Positions 54,497 through 63,948 of a DNA stretch of 64,000 nucleotides are shown piece by piece. Under the pieces are notes generated by a model that was not told the origin of the DNA, did no database searches, and worked only from the letters and a program-made list of their open reading frames with translations. Where the stretch lies: assembly GCF_022398315.1 (NCBI RefSeq), contig NZ_JAKEVF010000004.1, positions 186,001 to 250,000 of the forward strand, given 5' to 3'. Position 1 is the stretch's first letter, and each line of letters starts with the position of its first letter. This DNA comes from Shewanella sp. Isolate11 (GTDB lineage Bacteria; Pseudomonadota; Gammaproteobacteria; Enterobacterales; Shewanellaceae). Position numbers and translations under genes: made by a program.

Positions 54497-54606
54497 GATG
54501 CGCCGCACCAGTGTAATCGGTGCAAAAAATTCATCTTTGCAATCACATGCTGACTCAAGTGTATTTGAGTTGTTGTTATCTAAGGCAAACAGCATTAGAT
54601 AACAAC
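54497..54606 (+). promoter_or_regulatory. Structured leader upstream of gcvT
   Basis: Three inverted repeats lie in a row. GCACC pairs with GGTGC (about 54504-54522), ACTCAA with TTGAGT (about 54553-54570), and a perfect 12-bp pair GTTGTTATCTAA / TTAGATAACAAC has an 11-base loop (54572-54606). None has a T tail. The glycine riboswitch consensus (CCGAAGG-type) was not found, so this is an unassigned leader or operator array. Confidence 0.5.
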
Positions 54607-54699
54607 GTATCAGGGAGAGACTGGCTTCGGCCTTTTTTGAGTCTTCAGAATGTGGTTGCCGTCAGGCAAGCCCGATAAGGGTAAAAAGAAGAGATAATA

Positions 54700-55794
54700 A
54701 TGGCTAATAAAACGGTACTCTTTAACAAGCACTTGGAATCTAACGCCAAGATGGTCGACTTCCACGGTTGGGATATGCCGCTAAACTACGGCTCTCAAAT
54801 CGAAGAACATCACGCAGTACGTCAAGACGCAGGTATGTTCGACGTGTCTCACATGACAGTAGTGGATGTGACCGGTACTCAAGCTTGTGACTTTCTACGT
54901 AAGTTGTTGGCCAACGACGTTGCCAAACTCAAAGTTGCTGGTAAAGCCCTATACGGCGGTATGCTTAACCATGACGCGGGCGTGATTGACGACCTAATCA
55001 CTTATTATCTTGATGATACCCATTATCGTGTTGTGGTTAACTCTGCGACTCGCGAAAAAGATCTCGCTTGGATCAACGAGCAGATGCAAGGTTTCGAGGT
55101 CACTGTCACCGAGCGTCCTGAACTGGCGATGATCGCGGTTCAAGGTCCAAACGCTAAAGACAAAGCTGCCGAAGTTTTTAACGCCGAACAAAATGCCGCA
55201 GTAGAAGGCATGAAACCTTTCTTCGGTGTTCAGGCGGGTTCGCTATTTATTGCCACTACTGGTTATACCGGTGAAGCTGGCTACGAAATTATCGTGCCTG
55301 AAGCTGAGGCAGAAGCATTATGGCAAGCATTACTCGACACAGGCGTTAAGCCATGTGGCCTAGGTGCTCGAGACACCCTTCGTTTAGAAGCTGGCATGAA
55401 CCTATACGGTCTGGATATGGACGAAAGCGTTAACCCGCTAGCGGCCAACATGGGCTGGACTATTGCTTGGGAGCCAACAGACCGTGACTTTATCGGTCGT
55501 GAAGCATTAACCCAACTAAAAGCGGCTGGCACTGATAAGCTGGTTGGCTTAATCATGGAAGCTAAAGGTGTAATTCGCCCTGGTATGGACGTGTTCTTTA
55601 CCGATGCAGATGGTGTTGAACAACAAGGTACAATTACCAGTGGTACATTCTCGCCAACCTTAGGCTATTCTATTGCAATGGCGCGCGTACCAAATTCTGT
55701 AGGTGATGTCGCAGAAGTAGAGATGCGTAAAAAGCGCGTGCCTGTTAAAGTGATTGCACCTAGCTTTGTGCGCAATGGTAAACAAGCTTTCTAA
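54700..55794 (+). CDS. gcvT: Glycine cleavage system T protein
   Basis: This 364-residue aminomethyltransferase releases ammonia from the lipoyl-bound aminomethyl group on GcvH and yields 5,10-methylene-THF. N-terminal [21 protein letters not shown] and the [15 protein letters not shown] segment fit the family. It is the first gene of gcvTHP behind a long leader. Confidence 0.96.
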   Translation: MANKTVLFNKHLESNAKMVDFHGWDMPLNYGSQIEEHHAVRQDAGMFDVSHMTVVDVTGTQACDFLRKLLANDVAKLKVAGKALYGGMLNHDAGVIDDLITYYLDDTHYRVVVNSATREKDLAWINEQMQGFEVTVTERPELAMIAVQGPNAKDKAAEVFNAEQNAAVEGMKPFFGVQAGSLFIATTGYTGEAGYEIIVPEAEAEALWQALLDTGVKPCGLGARDTLRLEAGMNLYGLDMDESVNPLAANMGWTIAWEPTDRDFIGREALTQLKAAGTDKLVGLIMEAKGVIRPGMDVFFTDADGVEQQGTITSGTFSPTLGYSIAMARVPNSVGDVAEVEMRKKRVPVKVIAPSFVRNGKQAF

Positions 55795-55868
55795 TTAGCT
55801 TATGTGATAGCAATCAAGATTTTGTCAGATTTGTAAATTTGAGTATTACGGAACAAGGAACAAAAATA

Positions 55869-56258
55869 ATGAGCAATATTCCAGCTGAACTAAAATACGC
55901 CTCTTCTCATGAGTGGGTTCGCAAAGAAGCTGACGGTTCATACACTGTTGGTATCAGTGAACACGCCCAAGAGCTTTTAGGTGACATGGTATTCGTTGAG
56001 CTGCCAGAAGTTGGCGACACCGTGAGTGCTGGCGATGACTGTGCAGTAGCAGAGTCAGTAAAAGCCGCTTCTGATATTTACGCACCGTTATCTGGCGAAG
56101 TGATTGCCGTTAACGAATCATTAGAAGACTCTCCAGAACTCGTAAACAGCGATGCATACGGCGACGGTTGGTTCTTCCGCGTGATGCCTTCTGACGAGTC
56201 AGAAATTGACAGCCTGCTTGATGCCGAAGGCTATCAAGCAGTTATCGACGAAGAGTAA
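55869..56258 (+). CDS. gcvH: Glycine cleavage system H protein
   Basis: This 129-residue lipoyl carrier shuttles the aminomethyl group between GcvP, GcvT and the dihydrolipoyl dehydrogenase. The lipoylated lysine is Lys65 in ESVKAASD. The start at 55869 matches the normal N-terminus ([16 protein letters not shown]) with AAGGA upstream. A start at 55839 adds unlikely residues. A terminator-like hairpin follows before gcvP. Confidence 0.96.
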   Translation: MSNIPAELKYASSHEWVRKEADGSYTVGISEHAQELLGDMVFVELPEVGDTVSAGDDCAVAESVKAASDIYAPLSGEVIAVNESLEDSPELVNSDAYGDGWFFRVMPSDESEIDSLLDAEGYQAVIDEE

Positions 56259-56269
56259 GCGTCGATGTA

Positions 56270-56306
56270 AACAAAGCCCCGTGCCACTCTGACATGGGGC
56301 TTTGTT
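56270..56306 (+). terminator. Hairpin between gcvH and gcvP
   Basis: An 11-bp perfect stem AACAAAGCCCC / GGGGCTTTGTT has a 15-base loop and only a weak T tail. It probably acts as partial terminator or as an mRNA-stabilising stem inside the operon. Confidence 0.6.
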
Positions 56307-56384
56307 CGTTATATACCTTACATTAAAACAAATTCAGTGCCCCTTTATCGGTGAGTCACTGGCAAATATGGAACTAGGTTTATC

Positions 56385-59273
56385 ATGACCCAACAAACTC
56401 TCACTCAGTTAGAGCAGCACGAACTATTTATCCGTCGCCACGTGGGCCCGGACAGCGCAGAGCAGCAAGAGATGCTGAACTTCGTTGGTGCAGAATCTTT
56501 AGAAGATTTAACACAGCAGATCGTTCCTGAGTCGATTCGTCTAGGCCGCGACTTAGCAGTGAGTCCTGCATGTGGTGAAGCCGAAGGTATGGTAGCGATT
56601 CGCGCTATTGCCGATAAAAACAAGGTTTTCAAAAGCTATATCGGTATGGGTTACCACGGCACATTAGTGCCAAGCGTTATCCAACGTAATGTGTTTGAAA
56701 ATCCAGGTTGGTACACCGCTTACACTCCATATCAGCCAGAGATCGCTCAAGGTCGTCTTGAAGCTATCCTTAACTTCCAACAGATGTCGATGGACCTTAC
56801 TGGTCTGGATTTGGCTTCTGCGTCATTACTCGATGAAGCGACAGCAGCAGCCGAAGCAATGGCACTGGCTAAGCGTGTATCTAAAGCGAAGAAGGCTAAT
56901 ATCTTCTTCATCGCCGATGACGTATTGCCACAAACGATTGACGTAGTGAAAACTCGCGCCGAGTGTTTTGGTTTCGAAATCATCGTTGGCCCAGCAAGCG
57001 ATGCCGTTAACTATGAGCTGTTTGGTGCCATGTTCCAGTATGGTAACCGTCATGGTGCCGTCAGTGATTACACTGAGCTATTTGCCGCACTAAAAGAAAA
57101 GAAAGCGGTTGTTACTGTAGCGACTGACATCATGTCTCTGGTTCTACTTAAGTCACCCGGCTCTATGGGCGCAGATGTGGTTTTTGGTAGTGCCCAGCGT
57201 TTCGGTGTGCCAATGGGATTTGGTGGCCCACACGCCGCATTCTTCGTGTCTCGTGACGAGCATAAGCGTTCATTACCAGGCCGTATTATCGGTGTATCAC
57301 AAGATACTCGCGGTAACCGCGCACTGCGTATGGCAATGCAGACTCGTGAGCAACATATTCGTCGCGAAAAAGCCAACTCAAACATCTGTACTGCACAGGT
57401 GCTATTGGCCAACATGGCATCTTTTTACGCGGTATTCCATGGCCCACAAGGTCTGAAAACCATCGCTTCACGCATCCACCGTCTAACGGATATCTTAGCT
57501 ACGGGTCTTAAGGCTAAAGGCGTAGAGTTAGTCAACAGCACCTGGTTTGACACCATTTCATTTAAAGTGGCTGACGCCGATGCGGTTAAAGCACGCGCAG
57601 TAGCTAACGAGCTAAACCTACGTATCGACAACGATGGTATTTTCGGTGCAAGCATTGCCGAACCAACGACTCGTGAAGATATCGCGCAACTATTTGATGT
57701 GATTCTAGGTGAAGGTCATGGTTTAGATGTGGCAGCAATTGATGCCGACATTATGGCTAACGGCAGTGATTCAATTGCAGCAGACTTACTACGTACTGAT
57801 GCCATTTTGACTCACCCAACCTTTAATCGCTACCAAAGCGAAACTGAGATGATGCGCTACATTAAACGTCTCGAAAACAAAGATTTGGCCTTGAACCATT
57901 CGATGATCTCATTGGGTTCTTGCACCATGAAGCTAAACGCGGCAACAGAAATGATGCCTGTTAGCTGGCCAGAATTTGGCAACATGCACCCATTCTGCCC
58001 ACAAGATCAGGCTGAAGGTTATGCTGAACTCGTTGAGCAATTATCTGCATGGTTAGTCGATATCACAGGTTATGACGCCGTGTGTATGCAACCTAACTCA
58101 GGTGCACAGGGCGAATACGCAGGTCTGCTAGCAATCAATAAATACCACGAGTCTCGCGGCGAGTCGCACAGAAACATCTGTCTGATCCCACAATCTGCTC
58201 ACGGTACTAACCCCGCTTCTGCTCAACTTGCGGGCATGAAAGTGGTTGTCACCGCGTGTGATAAAGCCGGTAACGTAGACATGGAAGACTTGAAAGCGAA
58301 AGCGGCTGAAGTGGCTGAAAACCTTTCTTGTATCATGATCACTTATCCATCGACTCACGGCGTATACGAAGAAACGGTTCGTGAAATTTGTGATGTTATT
58401 CATCAGCATGGCGGTCAAGTCTACCTAGATGGCGCGAACATGAACGCGCAAGTCGGGCTAACGGCTCCTGGCTTTATTGGTGCAGACGTTTCTCACCTTA
58501 ACCTACATAAGACCTTCGCCATTCCACATGGCGGCGGTGGACCAGGTATGGGCCCAATCGGTGTTAAAGCACACCTTGCGCCATTCGTACCAGGTCACGC
58601 AGTGGTTAAACATGGTCTTGAATCAGACAATAACGGCGCAGTATCAGCTGCACCTTACGGTAGTGCGAGCATTCTGCCTATCACTTGGATGTATATTAAA
58701 CTCTTGGGTTATCAAGGTTTAAGAACATCGACACAAGTGGCGCTATTGAACGCTAACTACATGATGAAGAAGCTATCTGCTCATTACCCAGTGCTATACA
58801 CAGGCCGTAATGACCGTGTAGCGCATGAATGTATTATCGACCTGCGTCAACTTAAAGAAGCTTCAGGCGTAACCGAAATGGATATCGCTAAGCGTCTGAA
58901 CGACTATGGTTTCCACGCACCAACCATGAGCTTCCCTGTAGCGGGTACACTGATGATTGAGCCAACAGAATCTGAGTCTAAAGTGGAACTGGATCGTTTT
59001 ATCGATGCTATGATCTCAATCCGTGGTGAAATCGCCCGTGTTGAATCTGGTGAGTGGCCAGCCGACAACAACCCACTGCACAACGCACCACATACTATGG
59101 CGGATATCATGGATAGCGAGTTCGACTCACGTCCATACAGCCGCGAATTAGCAGTGTTCCCAAGTGCAGCGGTTAAGGCAAACAAGTTCTGGCCAACGGT
59201 TAACCGTATTGATGACGTTTACGGCGACCGGAATCTCATGTGTTCTTGTGCACCGATTGATGATTACAAATAA
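56385..59273 (+). CDS. gcvP: Glycine dehydrogenase (decarboxylating), P protein
   Basis: This 962-residue PLP enzyme decarboxylates glycine and transfers the aminomethyl group to GcvH. It is a single-chain form: an N-terminal half ([28 protein letters not shown]) and a C-terminal half carrying the PLP lysine Lys709 in [15 protein letters not shown]. It is the last gene of the gcv operon and is followed after about 110 bases by a terminator. Confidence 0.97.
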   Translation: MTQQTLTQLEQHELFIRRHVGPDSAEQQEMLNFVGAESLEDLTQQIVPESIRLGRDLAVSPACGEAEGMVAIRAIADKNKVFKSYIGMGYHGTLVPSVIQRNVFENPGWYTAYTPYQPEIAQGRLEAILNFQQMSMDLTGLDLASASLLDEATAAAEAMALAKRVSKAKKANIFFIADDVLPQTIDVVKTRAECFGFEIIVGPASDAVNYELFGAMFQYGNRHGAVSDYTELFAALKEKKAVVTVATDIMSLVLLKSPGSMGADVVFGSAQRFGVPMGFGGPHAAFFVSRDEHKRSLPGRIIGVSQDTRGNRALRMAMQTREQHIRREKANSNICTAQVLLANMASFYAVFHGPQGLKTIASRIHRLTDILATGLKAKGVELVNSTWFDTISFKVADADAVKARAVANELNLRIDNDGIFGASIAEPTTREDIAQLFDVILGEGHGLDVAAIDADIMANGSDSIAADLLRTDAILTHPTFNRYQSETEMMRYIKRLENKDLALNHSMISLGSCTMKLNAATEMMPVSWPEFGNMHPFCPQDQAEGYAELVEQLSAWLVDITGYDAVCMQPNSGAQGEYAGLLAINKYHESRGESHRNICLIPQSAHGTNPASAQLAGMKVVVTACDKAGNVDMEDLKAKAAEVAENLSCIMITYPSTHGVYEETVREICDVIHQHGGQVYLDGANMNAQVGLTAPGFIGADVSHLNLHKTFAIPHGGGGPGMGPIGVKAHLAPFVPGHAVVKHGLESDNNGAVSAAPYGSASILPITWMYIKLLGYQGLRTSTQVALLNANYMMKKLSAHYPVLYTGRNDRVAHECIIDLRQLKEASGVTEMDIAKRLNDYGFHAPTMSFPVAGTLMIEPTESESKVELDRFIDAMISIRGEIARVESGEWPADNNPLHNAPHTMADIMDSEFDSRPYSRELAVFPSAAVKANKFWPTVNRIDDVYGDRNLMCSCAPIDDYK

Positions 59274-59307
59274 ATGACTACTTAGTGTAGATCTCGAATA
59301 AAGAATG

Positions 59308-59359
59308 CAACTATCGGAATTAAGTTTGCAACTAAAATAAAGTTTGCAACCGATAGTTG
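59308..59359. repeat. Inverted repeat with internal TTTGCAAC direct repeats
   Basis: CAACTATCGG (59308) and CCGATAGTTG (59350) form a 10-bp inverted repeat. Inside lie two AAGTTTGCAAC copies (59322 and 59340), and a related AAGAATGCAAC lies at 59301. The spacing is about 18-21 bases. The origin is unknown. It sits before the gcvP terminator. Confidence 0.55.
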
Positions 59360-59380
59360 AATTCTGAGGTCAGTAAAATG

Positions 59381-59413
59381 AAAAAGCGAACCAGAGCTGG
59401 TTCGCCTTTTTTA
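59381..59413 (+). terminator. Terminator of gcvTHP
   Basis: A 9-bp perfect stem GCGAACCAG / CTGGTTCGC with a two-base loop is followed by CTTTTTTATG. Confidence 0.85.
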
Positions 59414-59454
59414 TGCGTCTGGTAATGTTTGGAAAACTCTATTTTAGAGCTGTC

Positions 59455-59640
59455 TCTTTAAAGGGAAAGTGGACACAAGTGAATAGCTTGAGCTGACTTT
59501 CGCGCTCCGCGGTGTAATGGAGCGCCTTAGCTAAGGGGGATTTAGGCAGTAAATAGGTGCGTTGGAGTTGTTGATAGACCCAACGGAAGAAGTCAGTAGT
59601 GAATGGCGAAACTGTTTAACGATCTCTTTGCGAGCAAAAT
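59455..59640 (-). pseudogene. IS66-family transposase (TnpC) C-terminal remnant
   Basis: Reading the minus strand from 59627 gives, after an in-frame TAA, TVSPFTTDFFRWVYQQLQRT, then LLPKSPLAKALHYTAERESQ. This matches the IS66 TnpC pattern FFAWV..QL....LLP.NPL.KAL.Y...RE. It then degenerates before the conserved N-HLER region, and no start or terminal repeat is present. It is a decayed fragment. The rest of 59414-59780 shows no other gene. Confidence 0.65.
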
Positions 59641-59780
59641 AAAGCCATTTATTACAGGTAGTTAAGCCCATTCTAATTTTGACTTTTTAACATGCTACTA
59701 TCTATAAAACGGATTGCTGTCGCTTAGCTTTTTTAAAGCTGCATTAACGACTAAAAGAAAGAGAAGTCGCTACATCTTTA

Positions 59781-60122
59781 TCATGCTGCAAATTCATCAA
59801 TCCGGGTTTTCAAAGATTCTCTGATCTTGTTTCCACGATTCGTTGATTCTCGTCTGAAGTTGTTACCATCCCATTCGATCCAAGATTCATTCAACAAAGC
59901 TTCGGCTTCGTCCCGAATATCAATTAGTAATTCGTTGGCTTCTCTTGGCGAGATTTCTGGTGAAACATGGAAAGTTTCTTCGAGCCCAAAAAAAAGCTCA
60001 GGAGGGGAATATTCTTTCTGTGTCTTTGATATGTACAACTTGGCGGCTCTGCACCAAACTGCCCGCCCTGCTGGCAAACACTGATCAGTTCTACTGGTCA
60101 CGACTGCCCAGAGCGCTGGCAA
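59781..60122 (-). CDS. Hypothetical protein, possibly chimeric or truncated
   Basis: This is an open frame of 113 residues with no recognisable family. The C-terminal two-thirds (LFFGLEETFHVSPEISPREANELL onward, rich in Glu/Arg) looks like genuine coding sequence. The first about 30 residues lie in a GC-richer stretch (60040-60170) unlike its surroundings. That suggests the original 5' end was replaced by a rearrangement. The start is unsure (ATG 60122, or an internal TTG). On the plus strand the same stretch is also open without a start. Confidence 0.4.
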   Translation of the reverse strand: MPALWAVVTSRTDQCLPAGRAVWCRAAKLYISKTQKEYSPPELFFGLEETFHVSPEISPREANELLIDIRDEAEALLNESWIEWDGNNFRRESTNRGNKIRESLKTRIDEFAA

Positions 60123-60176
60123 AATTGCCCAGTATCAGGCAAGAAAAAGCCTCCAAGGAAATGGAGCTGATAGAAA

Positions 60177-60563
60177 TTAGAGCTGCCTCATAATGGGCCA
60201 CGTAATGTAGGTTGATAGTGGCATATAGAAAAATAGAAAGACAAAAAAATATGTACACTTTTTGATCTTTCTGCTTACTTCTTCACTGTGGAAATCTATA
60301 TTTCTAAAAAGACCTTTTTTGCTAACATAAACCTCAAAAACAATATCCAACACAACTAAAGAACCAATGAGCAAGTACATAATATTTGCACTCTCAAATT
60401 TCAAATACTTTAGCAATAGAACTAACCAAGGAATGAGAGTAAACATGATAAATATGTCTACTTGAGCGACGGCAAGACTACAAGCACGCTCATCTGATGC
60501 ACCTTGCCGTTTTGTGTATGCCCACCCACCAATTAGAAAGTCGTCAAAGAAAAAAGTTTTCAT
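60177..60563 (-). CDS. Small membrane protein, possible immunity protein
   Basis: This 128-residue protein has four probable membrane segments (around residues 33-50, 60-77 and 100-120, plus a weaker one near the start). AT-rich base use and an unusual MKTFFFDDFLIGGWAY start set it apart from core genes. It overlaps the upstream gene stop by four bases (ATGA), so the two are translationally coupled. In polymorphic-toxin loci, small membrane proteins directly after the toxin are often immunity proteins. That role is inference only. Confidence 0.5.
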   Translation of the reverse strand: MKTFFFDDFLIGGWAYTKRQGASDERACSLAVAQVDIFIMFTLIPWLVLLLKYLKFESANIMYLLIGSLVVLDIVFEVYVSKKGLFRNIDFHSEEVSRKIKKCTYFFVFLFFYMPLSTYITWPIMRQL

Positions 60564-61246
60564 AATTTAATCACCGGCACCCCAAAAATCTGTTTCATTG
60601 TACTCACAGGGTCTTCTCGCCATCCTTTCTGAATACTATGTGTATCAATTTCATTTGAAAATTGCGATATACCTCTATTGGCATCTTTATTCGCCTGTAT
60701 CCATCCGCCTGGATATGTAACATCAACTATCGCATAACCAATCGATAGAGCTGTACCTACTCCAGCGCCCCGCAAGCCAACAAGCGCCATACTAGCATCA
60801 ACGCCAGACTTGACAAACGCTTCCGCGCCAGAAGCATCATCGTTCAGGGTATTAGATATCACAGAAGCTGCCAGACCAACTGCAGTGGCCTTTGGTGCCA
60901 ATTTGGAAGCTAGCTTAGAGCCGTCTAAAGATGCTGCAACTAAATTTGATTTTGCATTTTTGCTTAATGCCCAAGCATTTCCTGTGGAACCTGTTGCCAT
61001 TAATGCAGTCCCGGTTCCAGCAGTATTTAATAATGCTAGATCCTTCGTCTGTTCCAGCCCCGCAGTCACTATAGATACACCTGTCATCACCTTACCAGTA
61101 TTATCTGCGGCATCCTTGGCACCCTTATTATCCGCATCTTGCTGTACTCCAACGGCTTTCTTCTCTTGCTTGGCAGCTCCGCCAGTTTGAGCCATCTGAT
61201 AAGTCTCAGGCCTTACCAAAGAGCTGTCCACATATGCATTTGCCAA
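60560..61246 (-). CDS. Alanine/glycine-rich protein, possible toxin C-terminal fragment
   Basis: This open frame of up to 228 residues begins at TTG 61246, directly after an in-frame TGA. An ATG at 61195 is the first Met. The middle is rich in Ala, Gly and small residues (TAGTGTALMATGSTGNAWAL, GLRGAGVGTALSIGYAIVDV), with hydrophobic stretches that could insert in membranes. The C-terminal VDVTYPGGWIQANKDANRG motif resembles C-terminal regions of Rhs or other polymorphic toxins. The lack of a proper start suggests it may be an orphan fragment of a larger effector. It is coupled to the membrane gene that follows. Confidence 0.45.
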   Translation of the reverse strand: MANAYVDSSLVRPETYQMAQTGGAAKQEKKAVGVQQDADNKGAKDAADNTGKVMTGVSIVTAGLEQTKDLALLNTAGTGTALMATGSTGNAWALSKNAKSNLVAASLDGSKLASKLAPKATAVGLAASVISNTLNDDASGAEAFVKSGVDASMALVGLRGAGVGTALSIGYAIVDVTYPGGWIQANKDANRGISQFSNEIDTHSIQKGWREDPVSTMKQIFGVPVIKL

Positions 61247-61464
61247 TCAAGCTTGGATATGACATCAGATCGAATCTCGCGACACAATTATGTTATAGCT
61301 AGCATTAATCGAAGTTTTGTTTCACTTTAATCTGTTCAATCCCCGTTTCTAGTTGGCGAGCGGTAAAGCCAAAAAAGGTATTCTTAGTACTTTGTCCCAT
61401 CACTTTGGGGCAAAAGACTCAGTCAATGGGGTTATTCGGCGCTAGTCAGGAACATAAGTTAGGT

Positions 61465-62421
61465 TCACCCTTCATTTAGCACAGGAAGCACATGTTCACC
61501 CATTTCGGCAATCACTTCATCTGCTGGTCTGCGTGATGGCTTTAGGTTGAGAGCGATATGGCGTACCCCTAGCTCTTTATGTTTCATTAAACGCTCTATA
61601 AGAGTATTGCGTCCTATTCTGACCACATTATAAAAACGTTGATAAGGGGCGTCTGGATTCTTATCGAGATCGAAGAAGGTCGCATAGCCGTATTTAGGAA
61701 CGGGACTATCTCCTGCAACTGCTTTAAGGTTTGCAATAATATCTTTAATGGCCTGTTCGTTATCAACAGACCATATCCAGGCGTCGACATTTTTCGCCAG
61801 CCACTCGATAGGTTGGCGAGAACGTCCAACAGCCATCATAGGTAGGCGACCATGAACAGGCTTTGGGTGGAGATCGAGATTGCCGCTTAAAGTACCAAAA
61901 TGTTCTGTTTCTATTTGTGGAAAGGGTTCGCTGTGCAAACGCTTGACGACATCAACAGATTCACGATACCGCTCTGCTCGCTGCTCGAAACCAATCCCGA
62001 AAGCAGGATACTCAACAGGACGGTCTCCAGTGGAAAGGCCTAATACAAAACGCCCATTAGTCAGTAAGTCAACGGAAGCTGATTGTTTTGCAACCGAAAT
62101 AGGATCGCGAAGTGGTAGCACTATGCCGGCGGTTCCTAGAGTTATTTCGCTAGTGACCGCAGCTAGGTATCCACAATAGACGAATGGGTCGATTATTTGT
62201 GCCGCATCGCCGAAATTAGGATCATAAAAAGGTACATCGCGAGCCCAGATACTGGAAAAGCCTGCCTGTTCTGCTTGCTGAGCAATTTTAAGGTGCTCCT
62301 TAAGCGTTGGGAAAGGGGTGTTTGGGTAGGCTTCTAAAGGTGTTAATAATCCGATAGACAGTTTGTTGTCTGAAAAAACACGATTAAAACTTGCGGGTAA
62401 TGGCTGTTTACTTTTATTCAT
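61465..62421 (-). CDS. Luciferase-like (LLM class) flavin-dependent oxidoreductase
   Basis: This 318-residue TIM-barrel flavoprotein of the luciferase/F420 type has IARDVPFYDPNFGD-like substrate-loop residues (WARDVPFYD), ITLGTAGIVLPLRDPISVAKQ and GRFVLGLSTGDRP. It uses reduced flavin and oxygen on an unknown substrate. It lies next to a SnoaL-like gene on the same strand and divergent from a LysR regulator, a layout common for small inducible catabolic units. Confidence 0.88.
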   Translation of the reverse strand: MNKSKQPLPASFNRVFSDNKLSIGLLTPLEAYPNTPFPTLKEHLKIAQQAEQAGFSSIWARDVPFYDPNFGDAAQIIDPFVYCGYLAAVTSEITLGTAGIVLPLRDPISVAKQSASVDLLTNGRFVLGLSTGDRPVEYPAFGIGFEQRAERYRESVDVVKRLHSEPFPQIETEHFGTLSGNLDLHPKPVHGRLPMMAVGRSRQPIEWLAKNVDAWIWSVDNEQAIKDIIANLKAVAGDSPVPKYGYATFFDLDKNPDAPYQRFYNVVRIGRNTLIERLMKHKELGVRHIALNLKPSRRPADEVIAEMGEHVLPVLNEG

Positions 62422-62455
62422 AGCATGCTTATTTTTGATTGTTCATTGACGGCGG

Positions 62456-62905
62456 TTAATGAGACTCTTGGGGCCATAAAATGTCTAATTCACTGTTTGA
62501 AATACGCCATTCACCCTGAACACGCACGTACTGATCCACGTAGTGACCTAAGAGTAAAAATGGATGTTGGGATGGGTCTCGGTCGGTTACAAAGTCTAAA
62601 AGATAGCAGCTACCTGATGCGTGGTTTTCGTCGATTAAGCTAATGTCGTGATTGGTAATAGCATGCACAAAAGGAAAGTGTGCACGGTTTTGGGTGTCGA
62701 ATGTATGGTAAGCCTGCTTCAGGCCTTGCTTTATGGCTGCTAAACCTTTCATTGAGCCAACAGTCACTTTAACTTCTGCATCTTCAGTAAACACTTGCTC
62801 CATTTTTTCAGCCTGACCTTGGTCAAGAAGTTGGCTGTAGCGTATTCTTAATTGGCGAATTTCTTCACGGTCAAGAAGGGCGTTAATTCGTTTGTTGTCA
62901 GTCAT
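62456..62905 (-). CDS. SnoaL-like (NTF2 fold) protein
   Basis: This 149-residue protein has the SnoaL/NTF2 pattern: an N-terminal REEIRQLRIRYSQLLDQG helix, a TEDAEVKV strand, and a C-terminal EWRISNSELDILWPQ. Such domains act as small-molecule isomerases or hydrolases or bind ligands. The start at 62905 has GGAGATG upstream. The ATG at 62923 would place that site inside the gene. It is probably co-transcribed with the LLM oxidoreductase and controlled by the divergent LysR protein. Confidence 0.8.
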   Translation of the reverse strand: MTDNKRINALLDREEIRQLRIRYSQLLDQGQAEKMEQVFTEDAEVKVTVGSMKGLAAIKQGLKQAYHTFDTQNRAHFPFVHAITNHDISLIDENHASGSCYLLDFVTDRDPSQHPFLLLGHYVDQYVRVQGEWRISNSELDILWPQESH

Positions 62906-63024
62906 GGTGCATCTCCAATTCATAATCTAGAACAGGTTATTTGGCATAATGGCTATATTGTATTGACTTGTTGAGAAATGATAATACTGTTTAAATTCCA
63001 CTTATTTCATCCTATGGTTCCACA

Positions 63025-63948
63025 ATGAAGCTGAGCGAAACGCAATTTTCCGGTGTGATTGAATATGTTGAAACATTAAGAACCGGTTCATTTACGGCAG
63101 CGGGGGAGCGTCTTGGACTAACTGGGTCAGCAGTTGGGAAAAGTGTGACAAGATTAGAGAGCAAGCTAGGGACGAAGCTTTTACACCGTACCACGCGTAA
63201 TTTAACCCCGACACCAGAGGGGCAACGCTATTTTGATGGCTGGATTGCGATTCTGGATGACATAGACAGTTTAGAACAAGGTGTTGTCGCGGGGAGTATT
63301 CAGGTTTCAGGAAGTTTGAATGTTCACCTTCCTGCCGCCTTTGGGAGAAGGCATGTTATGCCTCTTTTACTTGATTTAACTAAGCGGTTTCCTAATTTGG
63401 ATTTGTCGGTTTCATTCAGTGAAAGGCGCATTAACTTGGTTGATGAAGGTGTGGATCTTGTTGTACGTATTGGGGCTTTGGAAGATGATGCCGATTTAAT
63501 TGCCCGTCGATTAGGACGCCAAAGACTCGTCGTTTGCGCCAGTCCGGATTACCTTAAAAAGAAAGGCACCCCCAAATTAGTCACTGAGCTTACTGAGCAT
63601 GACTGTATTGTTGGGGGACAACGGAGTAGTCAACCAGCCTGGCTGTTTCGACATTCAGATGGCAACAGCTTTTCGCAAGTGGTTCATGGGCGATATTGTT
63701 TTAGTGATGGCGATGCTATGTTATCCGCTGTTCTTGATGGTATGGGGGTATCCCAGTTGCCCACTTGGTTAATCAATGAATACCTGGCGACAGATGCTTT
63801 AGTTACGGTACTTGATGATTATGCAGGCGCAGAAATGCCAATACATGCGGTATGGCCTCGTTCTCGTTATTTAAAGCCTAGGCAGAGAGCGGTGATTGAT
63901 GCATTGGTTGCAGATGCTGAGAAATCAACTTCTGTTTATCAGTTGTAG
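63025..63948 (+). CDS. LysR-type transcriptional regulator
   Basis: This 307-residue regulator has an N-terminal winged helix (about 10-65, GSFTAAGERLGLTGSAVGKSVTRLE) and a C-terminal LysR substrate-binding domain (VSGSLNVHLPAAFGRRHVMPLL onward). The divergent SnoaL-like/LLM genes begin 120 bases away, the usual position of a LysR target promoter, so it probably controls them. The inducer is unknown. Fifty-two bases remain downstream to the window end with nothing recognisable. Confidence 0.92.
   Translation: MKLSETQFSGVIEYVETLRTGSFTAAGERLGLTGSAVGKSVTRLESKLGTKLLHRTTRNLTPTPEGQRYFDGWIAILDDIDSLEQGVVAGSIQVSGSLNVHLPAAFGRRHVMPLLLDLTKRFPNLDLSVSFSERRINLVDEGVDLVVRIGALEDDADLIARRLGRQRLVVCASPDYLKKKGTPKLVTELTEHDCIVGGQRSSQPAWLFRHSDGNSFSQVVHGRYCFSDGDAMLSAVLDGMGVSQLPTWLINEYLATDALVTVLDDYAGAEMPIHAVWPRSRYLKPRQRAVIDALVADAEKSTSVYQL

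Noticed and set aside
54374-54595. Minus-strand open frame in the gcv leader
   Set aside because: It has no ribosome site and lies over the putative promoter and the inverted repeats.
54590-54699. Glycine riboswitch before gcvT
   Set aside because: GGGAGAGAC occurs, but the defining CCGAAGG-type core and tandem aptamer layout were not found.
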